Translations under genes and position numbers: made by a program
NCBI RefSeq assembly: GCF_000171235.2
Contig: NZ_ABEA03000202.1
Location: 1-44,908, forward strand
From: Geminisphaera colitermitum TAV2
GTDB taxonomy: Bacteria; Verrucomicrobiota; Verrucomicrobiia; Opitutales; Opitutaceae
DNA: 44,908 bases
Reading direction: 5' to 3'
Part shown: one piece after another, positions 27,880 to 35,900 of the stretch
How positions within the stretch are numbered: the first letter of the stretch is position 1
Layout: each line of letters opens with the position of its first letter
Notes under the pieces: generated by a model
What the model was told of the DNA's origin: nothing
The model's input: the letters and a program-made list of their open reading frames with translations, nothing else
The model's database searches: none

Positions 27880-27984
27880 TGGAGGGCGGGTCTCCCGACC
27901 CGCCGACGGCGCGAAGCGCCGCCCTTCCGATTTCGGATGGGCGCGGCTGCGCCGCGTCTGGCGGGTCAGGAGACCCGCCCTCCA
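27880..27984. repeat. 105-bp inverted-repeat element between gyrA and the motility operon
   Basis: The 25-bp arms 27880-27904 and 27960-27984 (starting GGAGGGCGGGTCTCC) are complementary at 24 of 25 positions. The interior holds smaller hairpins (GGCGC-GAA-GCGCC, CCGA-TT-TCGG). It could serve as a bidirectional terminator between converging operons. Half of the same element recurs at 37021-37075. Confidence 0.8.
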
Positions 27985-27992
27985 ATAACTTC

Positions 27993-28355
27993 TCAGCGGG
28001 CGCTGTCGGGAGCTGCGTAGGCGCAGTCGATCTCGATGCGTTCGCCGCTGCTGGCGGTCACGATGATGCGAGTGATGCGTCCGTCGGCGGCACGCTCGCA
28101 GTCCACAGACGGTCCCGCCGCCACGCCCGGCGTTGGGATCGTGGCGGTGGAGGGGGGGACGTTGCCCGACGCGGCGGCTGTCGCATCGCCACGCGCAGTC
28201 CCATTGGCTCCACCACGCGCAGGGGCGAACGGCGGGAGGGGGGGGAGGGGCGATCCATGCACGCCGCCACGCGGCACGTTGCCGCGCAGTAACTTCAGGC
28301 CTCGCGCCAGCGAAGGCGGGTCCAGGCGGGGACGGTCTTGCAAGTAGTGCCTCAT
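27993..28355 (-). CDS. Hypothetical protein, last gene of the motility operon
   Basis: A 120-aa protein whose ATG overlaps the motB stop as ATGA, so it is translated with motB. The N-terminal half is Pro/Gly/Arg rich; the C-terminal part reads ADGRITRIIVTASSGERIEI, which looks like a small beta hairpin domain. I do not recognise it. Its position suggests a motor- or export-associated role, but that is only context. Confidence 0.5.
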   Translation of the reverse strand: MRHYLQDRPRLDPPSLARGLKLLRGNVPRGGVHGSPLPPLPPFAPARGGANGTARGDATAAASGNVPPSTATIPTPGVAAGPSVDCERAADGRITRIIVTASSGERIEIDCAYAAPDSAR

Positions 28356-29113
28356 GGTTTGGGGGTGTGTTTTCTCGGCAGACGCAGGCTGAGCGTCACG
28401 CGCTGGTTGGATTCGGAAGTCGCGTCCGTGTCGAGCAGGGGGCGGGTGTCGGCGTAGCCCACCACGCGCTCGATCAGGGCCGGGCTCACGACGTGCTCGG
28501 TGAGGGCGCGACGCGAGGCGTTGGCGCGATCGGCGGAGAGTTCCCAGAGGGTGTAGCTGGAGGGGCGGTCATCGAGCGTGAGTCCGGCGCGGGTGTGGCC
28601 TTCGATGGTCACGTAAAAATGGTCGCGGTCGATGAGCCAGGCGAGGTTGTCCATCACGAAGCGGCCCCACTCGGTCAGTTCCGTGCCCCGGTCCACGAAG
28701 AGGGGGCGTCCGTTGCGATCGTAGAGAATGACGCGCAGGCCGTCGCTCGTCACCTGGATGTCGATGGGGTTGTCGGTCCGCGATTCGTCGAGGTTGAGCA
28801 GGCGGTAGAGTTCGCGGGCGAGTTTGTTGAGGTACTCGAGGTCCACGGCTTTCTGGTCGGTGAGACCGGTGCCGGGGTTGTCCTTTTCGCCGCTGGATTT
28901 GCCGGTCTCGGGCCGGAATTTCTCCATGGGCATCACACCCGCGGCGGCGTTGAGAAGCGGTTTGGTCGGAGCTTGGAAATAGCGCGCGGTGGAGATGAGG
29001 ATTTGATGATCTTGCGCGGAGATCCACAGGACCATGAAGAGGGCCATCATCGCCGTGACAAAATCGGCGTAGGCCACCTTCCATGCTCCGCTTGATCCTG
29101 AGTTGCCGGCCAT
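28352..29113 (-). CDS. motB: Flagellar motor stator protein MotB
   Basis: A 253-aa stator subunit. The single N-terminal transmembrane helix contains the proton-carrying Asp17 in AYADFVTAMMALFMVLWI. The C-terminal OmpA-like peptidoglycan-binding domain has VTIEGHTRAG, LSADRANASRRALTE and VVGYADTRPLL. Anchors the stator to the cell wall and forms the ion channel with MotA, whose gene lies 18 bases upstream. The conserved helix is of the proton type rather than a PomB-like sodium type, although this cannot be decided with certainty. Confidence 0.93.
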   Translation of the reverse strand: MAGNSGSSGAWKVAYADFVTAMMALFMVLWISAQDHQILISTARYFQAPTKPLLNAAAGVMPMEKFRPETGKSSGEKDNPGTGLTDQKAVDLEYLNKLARELYRLLNLDESRTDNPIDIQVTSDGLRVILYDRNGRPLFVDRGTELTEWGRFVMDNLAWLIDRDHFYVTIEGHTRAGLTLDDRPSSYTLWELSADRANASRRALTEHVVSPALIERVVGYADTRPLLDTDATSESNQRVTLSLRLPRKHTPKP

Positions 29114-29131
29114 GATGGGTTGTTCCTTGGT

Positions 29132-30001
29132 TCAGGTTTTGCCGGGCGCGGGCATGCTTTTGAGCGTGCTCTCCAGTTCCTCGGCACCGGGTTGCACGGA
29201 GCTGTTGAGCGAGCGGCGCGCCACCTCCACGGAGGTGATGGGGGCGAGCCCCTTGGCGAAGCCCACGACCGAGATCATGATGCAGCGCAGGTATTGCTGG
29301 TTGGTGATGTTGTTAAGCTTCACCCGGTTCGCCATCGGGTTGACGAAGCCGTAGGCGAAGAACACGCCGAGCAGGGTGCCGGTGAGCGCGGCGGCCACGC
29401 GCAGGCCCACGACTTCGGGGCCGTCGGCGATGGAGGCCATGGTGTTGATGATGCCGAGCACGGCGGCGACGATGCCAATGCCGGGCAGCGAGTCGCCCAC
29501 GAGTTGGAGGAGGTGCACGGGGTGCTCGGCCTCCTCGGCCTTGGCGCGCAGTTCCGCGCCGAGCAATTCTTCGAGCTGATCGGGTTTGATGCGGCCGTCG
29601 ATGACGGGACGCAGGGCGTTCATCAGAAATTCGCGTCGTTCCGCATCAAGGGCGAAGGTGGGGTATTTTTGGAAAATCGCGCTCTGCTCCGGCGCGGACA
29701 CGTGCTCTTCGAGTGCGATCAGGCCGTTGCGCCGGCCCAGCACGAAGAGTTCGTAGAGGAGTTTTAGCAGGTCGAAATAGTCCTCGCGGCTCATGCGCCG
29801 TCCGCGGATGGCTTCGCCGACTTTGCGGATGATGTCGCGCATCACGGCGGGCGGGCTGGCAATGATGAGCAGGCCGAGCGCCACGCCGATGATGACCACG
29901 TATTCGGAGAGGTGCAGCAGCACGAGGGGATTGCCGCCGGCGAGCATGAAACCGCCGAGGGTGGCGGACAATACGACAAGGGCTCCGATCAGGATCGTCA
30001 T
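29132..30001 (-). CDS. motA: Flagellar motor stator protein MotA
   Basis: A 289-aa inner-membrane stator subunit. It starts MTILIGALVVLSATLGGFMLAGG, then LVLLHLSEYVVIIGVALG. The cytoplasmic loop contains RREFLMNALRPVIDG and the C-terminal helices GIGIVAAVLGIINTM and ALTGTLLGVFFAYGFVNP match the MotA/ExbB channel helices. The ATG at 30001 is chosen over longer in-frame openings, which run antisense through fliA. Lies between fliA and motB with short spacing. Confidence 0.93.
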   Translation of the reverse strand: MTILIGALVVLSATLGGFMLAGGNPLVLLHLSEYVVIIGVALGLLIIASPPAVMRDIIRKVGEAIRGRRMSREDYFDLLKLLYELFVLGRRNGLIALEEHVSAPEQSAIFQKYPTFALDAERREFLMNALRPVIDGRIKPDQLEELLGAELRAKAEEAEHPVHLLQLVGDSLPGIGIVAAVLGIINTMASIADGPEVVGLRVAAALTGTLLGVFFAYGFVNPMANRVKLNNITNQQYLRCIMISVVGFAKGLAPITSVEVARRSLNSSVQPGAEELESTLKSMPAPGKT

Positions 30002-30074
30002 AGTGCGGGGCGGAGGGAAGAGTGAAGGGCGGAAAACAGGTGGGCGGAGGGTGGAGGGTGTGGACGCAAGGAGG

Positions 30075-30899
30075 TCAGCGGTTCTGCGCGCGCAGGATGT
30101 AGGCGCGCAGGGTGAGCACGGCTTGCGAGTGGATCTGGCAGATGCGGGATTCGGTGAGGCGGAAGACGGCGGCGATTTCGGCCAGCCGCATGTTTTCAAA
30201 ATAGTACATGGCGAGGATGCGTTTCTGTATATCGGGCAGTTCCGTGATTCTTTGAGCGATAAGTTGCCAGACCTCCTCCTTTTCCATGCGTTCGCGCACA
30301 GGAGTGTCGTTTTTGTCGGCGATGACCTCGTGCAGTGACACGCCGCTCCCGCCTCCGCTGCTCCCGCCGTCGTCACCGGACGCGGGCTGGTCGATGGCGA
30401 CAAAGGTCACGGGACGCGACTCTTCCAGCCAGTGCGCGTAATCGTGCAGGGAGATACCGAGGTGCTCGCTGACCTCGGCGTCGGTCACGGCGCGTCCGTG
30501 GCGTTGCTCCAGTTCGCCGATGGCGTCCTTGATTTTGCGCGCCTTGGCCCGGGCGCGGCGTGGGCACCAGTCGAGGCGGCGCAATTCGTCGAGCACCGCG
30601 CCGCGGATGCGCAGCGTGGCGTAGCCGGCGAAGGTGTTGCCCTGCTCGGGGTCGTAACGCTGGATCGCGGCGAGCAACCCGGTGACGCCCACACTGTAAA
30701 GATCCTCCACCTCGACGTGCGCGGGCAGGTTCATTTTGATGCGGTCAACGACATTGCGCACGAGCGGCAGGTAACGTTCGATGAGCGTCTGCTCGTCGTC
30801 GCGGTCCGCGCCATTCGTTGCATGCTGGTAGGCGCGCCAAGCCGTGGAAACAACGGCGGGGGGAGGCGCGGAGGAAATCTCGGTGAGCGTGATGGACAT
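30075..30899 (-). CDS. fliA: RNA polymerase sigma factor FliA (sigma-28)
   Basis: A 274-aa sigma-70 family protein. Region 2 contains HVEVEDLYSVGVTGLLAAI and FAGYATLRIRGAVLDELRRLDW, the typical FliA/WhiG segment. Region 3 follows with VTDAEVSEHLGIS. Region 4 ends with LPDIQKRILAMYYFENMRLAEI and LTESRICQIHSQAV. It directs transcription of late flagellar genes. The middle linker is Gly/Ser rich (GDDGGSSGGGSG). Located between the small membrane protein and motA; no anti-sigma factor flgM is nearby. Confidence 0.93.
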   Translation of the reverse strand: MSITLTEISSAPPPAVVSTAWRAYQHATNGADRDDEQTLIERYLPLVRNVVDRIKMNLPAHVEVEDLYSVGVTGLLAAIQRYDPEQGNTFAGYATLRIRGAVLDELRRLDWCPRRARAKARKIKDAIGELEQRHGRAVTDAEVSEHLGISLHDYAHWLEESRPVTFVAIDQPASGDDGGSSGGGSGVSLHEVIADKNDTPVRERMEKEEVWQLIAQRITELPDIQKRILAMYYFENMRLAEIAAVFRLTESRICQIHSQAVLTLRAYILRAQNR

Positions 30900-30913
30900 G
30901 GGTGGATGCGTGG

Positions 30914-31201
30914 TTAATCAGCGGGTACGAACGGGCGGCGACGGACGCAGCGAAGGACGCGGCGGCGACGACGGCGCAGGGGGGGGGGGGGGAGGAGAGG
31001 TTGCGTCTGACGTTGGGCGAGCAACGTTTCGCGCATCGCGCTGACGAGCACGCTCCAGAACCAACGTCCGACGAGTGCTCCGGCGAGGCAGCCGATGGCG
31101 GCGTCGCGCAACACCAGATCGGGATCACGCCCGGCGGTGAGGCCCGCCAGCGCCACGACGGTGAATCCGATAAAGCCGGAGAAGAGAAAGATGGATCGCA
31201 T
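30914..31201 (-). CDS. Small membrane protein between flhA and fliA
   Basis: A 95-aa protein from an ATG at 31201: two hydrophobic stretches (IFLFSGFIGFTVVALAGL and RDAAIGCLAGALVGRWFWSVL) and then a tail. The tail contains a C14 tract that encodes LPPPP followed by six Arg residues, so the C-terminus changes completely if the tract slips. Another C17 tract (gene strand) lies just upstream of the start. No family is recognised. Its position between flhA and fliA is where flhF/flhG usually lie in other bacteria; neither is found here. Confidence 0.5.
   Translation of the reverse strand: MRSIFLFSGFIGFTVVALAGLTAGRDPDLVLRDAAIGCLAGALVGRWFWSVLVSAMRETLLAQRQTQPLLPPPPLRRRRRRVLRCVRRRPFVPAD
30979..30992 (+). 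repeat. G14 tract in the small flagellar-cluster gene
   Basis: Read as C14 in the gene. It is in the C-terminal tail, so slippage would alter the last 25 or so residues. Confidence 0.9.
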
Positions 31202-31217
31202 GGATTGGCGGGCGATA

Positions 31218-31234
31218 GGGGGGGGGGGGGGGGG
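31218..31234 (+). repeat. G17 tract upstream of the small flagellar-cluster gene
   Basis: Read as C17 on the coding strand, ending 16 bases before the ATG at 31201. It follows the flhA stop by 23 bases. Confidence 0.9.
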
Positions 31235-31257
31235 AAGGGAGGTCATGGGAAAAAAAA

Positions 31258-33483
31258 TCAGGAAGAAGTCGCCGCTCCTGCCGGCGGGATGATGCCCGCG
31301 TTTTCAATCTCCGTGGACGCCGGCAATTCCTGATACGCCAGAACCGCCAGACGCGGGAACGAGGGTTCGAAGAACCTGCGCAACGCCAGTCGCAATTCGC
31401 CGCCCACCACGAGCACCGCGGGCGCGCCGGACTCGACCAGCGCCTTTGTGCGCGACGCCACCTCCGCCAGCAAATGCCGGCCCGTCAGCGGATCGAGCGC
31501 CAGCCCCACGTCGCCGGGGGAACGGTGGATTTTGGATACAAGCAACTGCTCCAGCCGCGGGTCCAGCGTCAGGGCGCGCACCACGCCGGGCCGCACTTCG
31601 TATTCGGGATTGGGATGGGGAATAAAATACAGTCCAAGGCGCCGGCGGATCAGCTCCGAGAGGTCGTCAGGATTTTTGGATACGGGCGCGTAGTCCGCGA
31701 TGCCTTCGAGGATCAGCGGCAGGTTGAGGATCGGCACCCCTTCGCGCAGCAGGTTTTGCAGCACGCGCTGGATGATGCCCAAGTTGACGAGGTCGGGCAG
31801 CAGTTCGGCGACCAGCGCCGGGTTCGTCTGCTTCACGTGGTCGATCAGGGTCTGCACGTCCTGCCGCCCGAGCAGATGATGCGCGACGTTTTTCAGCACT
31901 TCCGAGAGGTGCGTGACGATGACCGACGCCGCATCGACGACGGTGTAGCCGTTGATCTCGGCCGTCTTGCGCTCGGCCTCGTCGATCCACACGGCGTCGA
32001 TGCCGAAGACAGGCTCCTTGCACGGCGTGCCGCGCAGTTTGGTCGTGCTGCCGCTCACGTTCATCGCCATCCAGCGGCCCGCCGCCACGGTGCCGCGCGC
32101 CAGCGTCTTGCCGCGCAACAGGAATCGGTAGGCGTTGGATTCAAGCTCCAGATTGTCGCGCACCGAGATGGGCGGCACGATCAGGCCGCGCTCGCGCGCC
32201 ATCGTTTTGCGCACGCCCGTGATGCGCGCCAGCAAGTCGCCGTTCTGCCTCTGGTCGGCCAGTGGCAGGAGCCCGAATCCGACCTCGATGGAAAACACGT
32301 CGAGGTCGATCATGCTGCGGATCTCCTCCGCGATGCCGCCCTTCGCGCCGGGCGCGCCCGCCGTCGTCGCAGTTGCGCCCCCCGCCTTGCCCTCGGCGCG
32401 CGATTTGCCCGCTCCCGCCCCTCCCGCCGCAATCGCGGCATCGTCGCCCATGAGGTGTTTGGGCAGCGTCCGCGCCACGTACCACAACATGCCGCCCAAC
32501 GCCGCAAAGGGCAGCAACGGCATGCCGGGGATCAACCCGAACACGCACAACATGCCGCCCACGACCTGAAGCGCGCGCGGGTAGCGCAGCAACTGCCGCC
32601 CAACCTGCGCGCCGAGGTCGCTGTTTTCCGAGGCGCGCGTGACGAGCAGCGCCGCGGCCACGGAGATGATGAGCGCCGGAATCTGCGTCACCAAGCCATC
32701 GCCGATGGAGAGCAGTGTGAACTTGGTCAGCGACTCCTGGAGCGAGAGGTCCATCTGGAAGACGCCGATGGCGAAGCCGCCGATGACGTTGACCAGCGTG
32801 ATGAGGATGCCCGCGATGGCGTCGCCGCGCACAAACTTGGATGCGCCGTCCATCGCGCCGTAAAAATCCGCCTCCTTCTGCACCTTGAGCCGGCGCGCCG
32901 TGGCCACGGACTCGTCGATGATGCCCGCGTTGAGTTCGGCATCGATCGCCATCTGCTTGCCCGGCAGCGCATCGAGGGTGAAGCGCGCCGTCACCTCGGC
33001 GATGCGCCCCGCGCCCTTGGTGATGACCACGAAGTTGATCACCACCAGGATCACGAACACGACAAAGCCCACGATGTAGTTGCCCTGAATGACAAAGTGC
33101 CCGAACGAGTCGATGATCGAGCCCGCGTAGCCCTCCGTGAGAATGAGGCGCGTGGTGCAGATGTTGAGCGCCAGCCGGTAGAGGGTGAGCCCGAGCAGCA
33201 CGGTCGGAAAACCGGAAAACTCAGCCGGGTCGCGCACGTAAACGATGACGAGCAGCACCAGCAGCGACATCGCCAGGCTGACCGCGATCAGCATGTCGAG
33301 CACGAAGGGCGGCACCGGCACGATCAGCATGAGCACGGTGCCGAAGAGCGCCGCGATGAAGATCAGGTCCGCGCGTCGCAGCAGGCTGTTTGTCTGCAAC
33401 CCTCCGGAGGGAACGGCGGACGCAGCGGCGGGAGAGAGGGGGGGGGGGGGGGGAGGCGTGGCGACGGCGGCGGCGGAGTTCAT
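31258..33483 (-). CDS. flhA: Flagellar biosynthesis protein FlhA
   Basis: A 741-aa inner-membrane export-gate protein. Eight hydrophobic segments include LIFIAALFGTVLMLIVPV and GNYIVGFVVFVILVVINF. The FHIPEP hallmark region reads VTKGAGRIAEVTARFTLDA and PGKQMAIDAELNAG. The large cytoplasmic domain (from about residue 400) ends near LALRRFFEPSFPRLAVLAYQ. It forms the nonameric ring of the type III export apparatus with FlhB. The start overlaps the flhB stop as ATGA. The third to seventh codon region contains a C16 tract giving PPPPPP, so slippage would abolish the protein. Confidence 0.95.
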   Translation of the reverse strand: MNSAAAVATPPPPPPLSPAAASAVPSGGLQTNSLLRRADLIFIAALFGTVLMLIVPVPPFVLDMLIAVSLAMSLLVLLVIVYVRDPAEFSGFPTVLLGLTLYRLALNICTTRLILTEGYAGSIIDSFGHFVIQGNYIVGFVVFVILVVINFVVITKGAGRIAEVTARFTLDALPGKQMAIDAELNAGIIDESVATARRLKVQKEADFYGAMDGASKFVRGDAIAGILITLVNVIGGFAIGVFQMDLSLQESLTKFTLLSIGDGLVTQIPALIISVAAALLVTRASENSDLGAQVGRQLLRYPRALQVVGGMLCVFGLIPGMPLLPFAALGGMLWYVARTLPKHLMGDDAAIAAGGAGAGKSRAEGKAGGATATTAGAPGAKGGIAEEIRSMIDLDVFSIEVGFGLLPLADQRQNGDLLARITGVRKTMARERGLIVPPISVRDNLELESNAYRFLLRGKTLARGTVAAGRWMAMNVSGSTTKLRGTPCKEPVFGIDAVWIDEAERKTAEINGYTVVDAASVIVTHLSEVLKNVAHHLLGRQDVQTLIDHVKQTNPALVAELLPDLVNLGIIQRVLQNLLREGVPILNLPLILEGIADYAPVSKNPDDLSELIRRRLGLYFIPHPNPEYEVRPGVVRALTLDPRLEQLLVSKIHRSPGDVGLALDPLTGRHLLAEVASRTKALVESGAPAVLVVGGELRLALRRFFEPSFPRLAVLAYQELPASTEIENAGIIPPAGAATSS
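33438..33453 (+). repeat. G16 tract near the start of flhA
   Basis: Read as C16 in the gene, about 10 codons after the ATG. It encodes five of six consecutive prolines. Insertion or deletion of one or two bases would frameshift almost all of FlhA. Confidence 0.92.
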
Positions 33484-34589
33484 GCGGCGGTCCTCATTTC
33501 CGTGCGCCGGGATTTGAGGCGGAAGAAGTAGTATCGGTGAGTCCGATACACCATCGCCAGAATGCCCGCCACGGCCTGATAAAGTTCACCCGGTATCGGT
33601 TTTCCCACTTCACCGGTGGCGAAGAGCAGGCGCGCCACGGCGCGGTCCTCCACCGTGGGCACTTCGTGCTCGGCGGCGATGGCCTTGATGCGGAGGGCCA
33701 GGCGCCGGTCGCCTTTGGCGAGGACAACGGGGGCCTTGTCGATGCCGCGCTCGTATTTCAGCGCCACGGCGTAGTGCGTGGGGTTGGTGACGACGACGTC
33801 GGCCGTCGGCACCGCCGCTAGCATCTGGCGGCGCATGAGCCGGCGGGCCATGCGGCGCAGGGCGGATTTCACCAGCGCGTCGCCGTCCGACTGACGCCGT
33901 TCCTCCTTCACCTCCTGCCGCGTCATCATCAGTTCGCGGTGCGTTTTGAACCATTCGTAGGCATAGCTGATCGCGGCGATGATGCCCATCGCCAGAAGCA
34001 GGCGGGCCAGCAGCGCCATCAGGCTGCGGTGGATGAATTCGCCCAGGTAGGCTGTCTCGACGGGCGCGGTGAACAGCGGGTCGCCGAGCAGCGTGCGCGC
34101 AGCCAGCCAGAGGCTGAAGGCGATTACGCTGACCTTCAAAAAGTCGATGCCGCCATGCACCAGCGTGTTTTTGGAAAAGACGCGCCCGAAACCCGTCACC
34201 GGATTGAGTTTCTCCGGTTTGAAACCCAGCGCCTTGGGCGTGACGCGAAATCCCGTCTGGATGCCGCCGGAGAGCAGCGCCGCCCCCACGCTCGCAATCA
34301 TGAGCGGGGCGAGCGCACCGGCAAAAGTGACCGCCCCCATCGCCACCGGCGCCGGCACCAGTCCCGAACTGATGCGGACGGTGTGCAGTTGCTCGAATAT
34401 CCCCGTCGCGTACTCGGCCACGCGGCGCGCCCCGTCTTCGCACGCCATGGACAGCGCGCCAAAGGCCGCGGCGAGCATGAATACGATCCCGAGTTCCGGC
34501 GTTTTGGCGAACTGCCCGCGCTCGTACGCCTCGGAGAGACGTTTCTCCGATGGAAGCTCGGTTTTTTGATCTTGGTCTTGTTCGGCCAT
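33480..34589 (-). CDS. flhB: Flagellar biosynthesis protein FlhB
   Basis: A 369-aa export-gate protein. It begins EKTELPS-like (QDQKTELPSEKRLSEAYERG), has four transmembrane helices, and carries the autocleavage motif NPTH at residues 269-272 (VVVTNPTHYAVAL). The C-terminal cytoplasmic domain follows. FlhB switches export specificity from hook to filament proteins. It is the first gene of the minus-strand flagellar operon and overlaps flhA. A possible sigma-54-type promoter lies upstream. Confidence 0.95.
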   Translation of the reverse strand: MAEQDQDQKTELPSEKRLSEAYERGQFAKTPELGIVFMLAAAFGALSMACEDGARRVAEYATGIFEQLHTVRISSGLVPAPVAMGAVTFAGALAPLMIASVGAALLSGGIQTGFRVTPKALGFKPEKLNPVTGFGRVFSKNTLVHGGIDFLKVSVIAFSLWLAARTLLGDPLFTAPVETAYLGEFIHRSLMALLARLLLAMGIIAAISYAYEWFKTHRELMMTRQEVKEERRQSDGDALVKSALRRMARRLMRRQMLAAVPTADVVVTNPTHYAVALKYERGIDKAPVVLAKGDRRLALRIKAIAAEHEVPTVEDRAVARLLFATGEVGKPIPGELYQAVAGILAMVYRTHRYYFFRLKSRRTEMRTAA

Positions 34590-34608
34590 GCGCGGGGGCC
34601 AGCCCTAT

Positions 34609-34624
34609 TGCACGGTCAATGCCA
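34609..34624 (-). promoter_or_regulatory. Possible sigma-54 promoter for the flhB operon
   Basis: On the minus strand, TGGCATTGACCGTGCA matches the -24/-12 consensus at 9 of 12 positions, with GG and GC at the correct spacing. It lies 20 bases before the flhB ATG. This is a pattern match only; the gene for sigma-54 and an enhancer-binding activator is not in this window. Confidence 0.3.
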
Positions 34625-34730
34625 GTCAGTCAGCCGATGCCACAACCTGCTGTCGTGGAGCGGGAAAAAATATCTTTTAAAGTCCGCATTCAAACATCCG
34701 ATACAACTCACGAGGCTGCATCGCCTCCTG

Positions 34731-34749
34731 CCCGGCAATTCTTGCCGGG
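34731..34749. other. Perfect 8-bp hairpin upstream of flhB
   Basis: CCCGGCAA-TTC-TTGCCGGG forms a stem of 8 bp with a 3-base loop in the spacer between the flhB operon and the panE-like gene. It has no T run after it, so it may be a binding site or an mRNA structure rather than a terminator. Confidence 0.5.
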
Positions 34750-34804
34750 GCGGTAAACACTGACAACGGGTAATCGCTCCATTACCACTTCCCTCTCAAA
34801 ACTA

Positions 34805-34834
34805 TCTCACGCGGAGACGCGAAGGCGCGGAGGA
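34805..34834 (+). repeat. Single copy of the CTCACGC-GAGACGC repeat family
   Basis: TCTCACGCGGAGACGCGAAG and 10 more bases, 17 bases after the panE-like gene stop. It is a relative of the repeats at 39088 and 41342. Confidence 0.7.
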
Positions 34835-34850
34835 TTTGGTTACCTTCTGT

Positions 34851-35858
34851 TCAATTTTTAGCGCACAACTCGCGCAGCCGCGCGTAAAGCGCCGCGAGGC
34901 GGGGCACGTCCACGCCTGCGGCACGGGCGCGGCGCAAGGGTTCGCCCCAGATGGGTTCGAGTTCGATGGGTTTGCCCGCCACGTAGTCGAGCATGGTGGA
35001 GGGCTTGTAGGGGCCCATCGGATACGTGCGCTCCACTTGATGGCGCACAAAGTCGTCCGGGATCGTGATGCCGTGCGCAGCCGCCGCCGCCTGCACTTCG
35101 CGCATGAGCGCCCAGACGTCGGCGGTCATGCGGGGATCGGCGAGGATTTTTTCGGTGTCAATGCCCGTGGGCACGGCGGCGGGTGAGGGAGGGCGGGGGT
35201 CACCGGGCGCTCCGCCGCCCGTGACGGCAAGACCGTTGAAAGGGATGTTCCAGACGAGTTTTTTCCAGCGTGCCTCGGCCAGATTGTCGGAGACGGTGAG
35301 CTTCATGCCCGCGCCGTGAAAGAGGTCGGCGAGGGCGCGGGTGCGCGCGGTGGCGGGTCCGGCAAATTCGCCGGCCACGACCATGCCGGTCATGGTGCAC
35401 TGGGCGTGGCCGGGGGCGATGCGGTTGACGCAGATAAAGCAGAGTCCGCCCACCGTGCGCTCCGGACCGGCGATGACCGCGGCGGCTTCGTCCACGCCGA
35501 GTCCGTTCTGGATCATAAGCACGGTGGTGCCGTCGTGCAGGAGGGGGGGGAGCAGGTGCGCGAGTTGATCGTTGGCCGTGGCCTTGAGGCTGATGATGAC
35601 GAGGTCCGCAGGGCCGGCCTGCGCCGGGGTGGCGGCGAGGCGGAGGGACGCGCCAGGGAGGGTGAAGGTATCGTTGTCCGGTGTAATGTCCACGCGGATA
35701 CCGTGGGCGCGGAGGTGCGCGAGATCGCTGCGGGCGATGAACCGCACGTCGTTGCCCGCGCGCGCCAGGCGTCCGCCGTAGTAGAGGCCGAGCGCGCCGG
35801 AACCGAGTATGGCAATGGATGAAAATGTGCCGGATGTGCCGTCAAACATGTCCGCCAA
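34851..35858 (-). CDS. 2-dehydropantoate 2-reductase (ketopantoate reductase) family
   Basis: A 335-aa NADPH-dependent oxidoreductase. The Rossmann start IAILGSGALGLYYGGRLARAG is typical of ApbA/PanE proteins. VIISLKATANDQL follows, then TTVLMIQNGLGVDEA, then a C-terminal helical domain beginning RWKKLVWNIPFNGLAV (catalytic Lys) and ending in YKPSTMLDYVAGKPIELEPIWG. It may make pantoate for CoA synthesis, or may belong to a branch with another 2-keto substrate. The first nine residues (MADMFDGTS) are not conserved; ATG at 35849 is a possible alternative. It stands alone on the minus strand, with an intergenic repeat after its stop. Confidence 0.87.
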   Translation of the reverse strand: MADMFDGTSGTFSSIAILGSGALGLYYGGRLARAGNDVRFIARSDLAHLRAHGIRVDITPDNDTFTLPGASLRLAATPAQAGPADLVIISLKATANDQLAHLLPPLLHDGTTVLMIQNGLGVDEAAAVIAGPERTVGGLCFICVNRIAPGHAQCTMTGMVVAGEFAGPATARTRALADLFHGAGMKLTVSDNLAEARWKKLVWNIPFNGLAVTGGGAPGDPRPPSPAAVPTGIDTEKILADPRMTADVWALMREVQAAAAAHGITIPDDFVRHQVERTYPMGPYKPSTMLDYVAGKPIELEPIWGEPLRRARAAGVDVPRLAALYARLRELCAKN

Positions 35859-35900
35859 CGAAAAGTCCGCGACGGCGGGCGTGGCGACGGTTTTTTTGCG

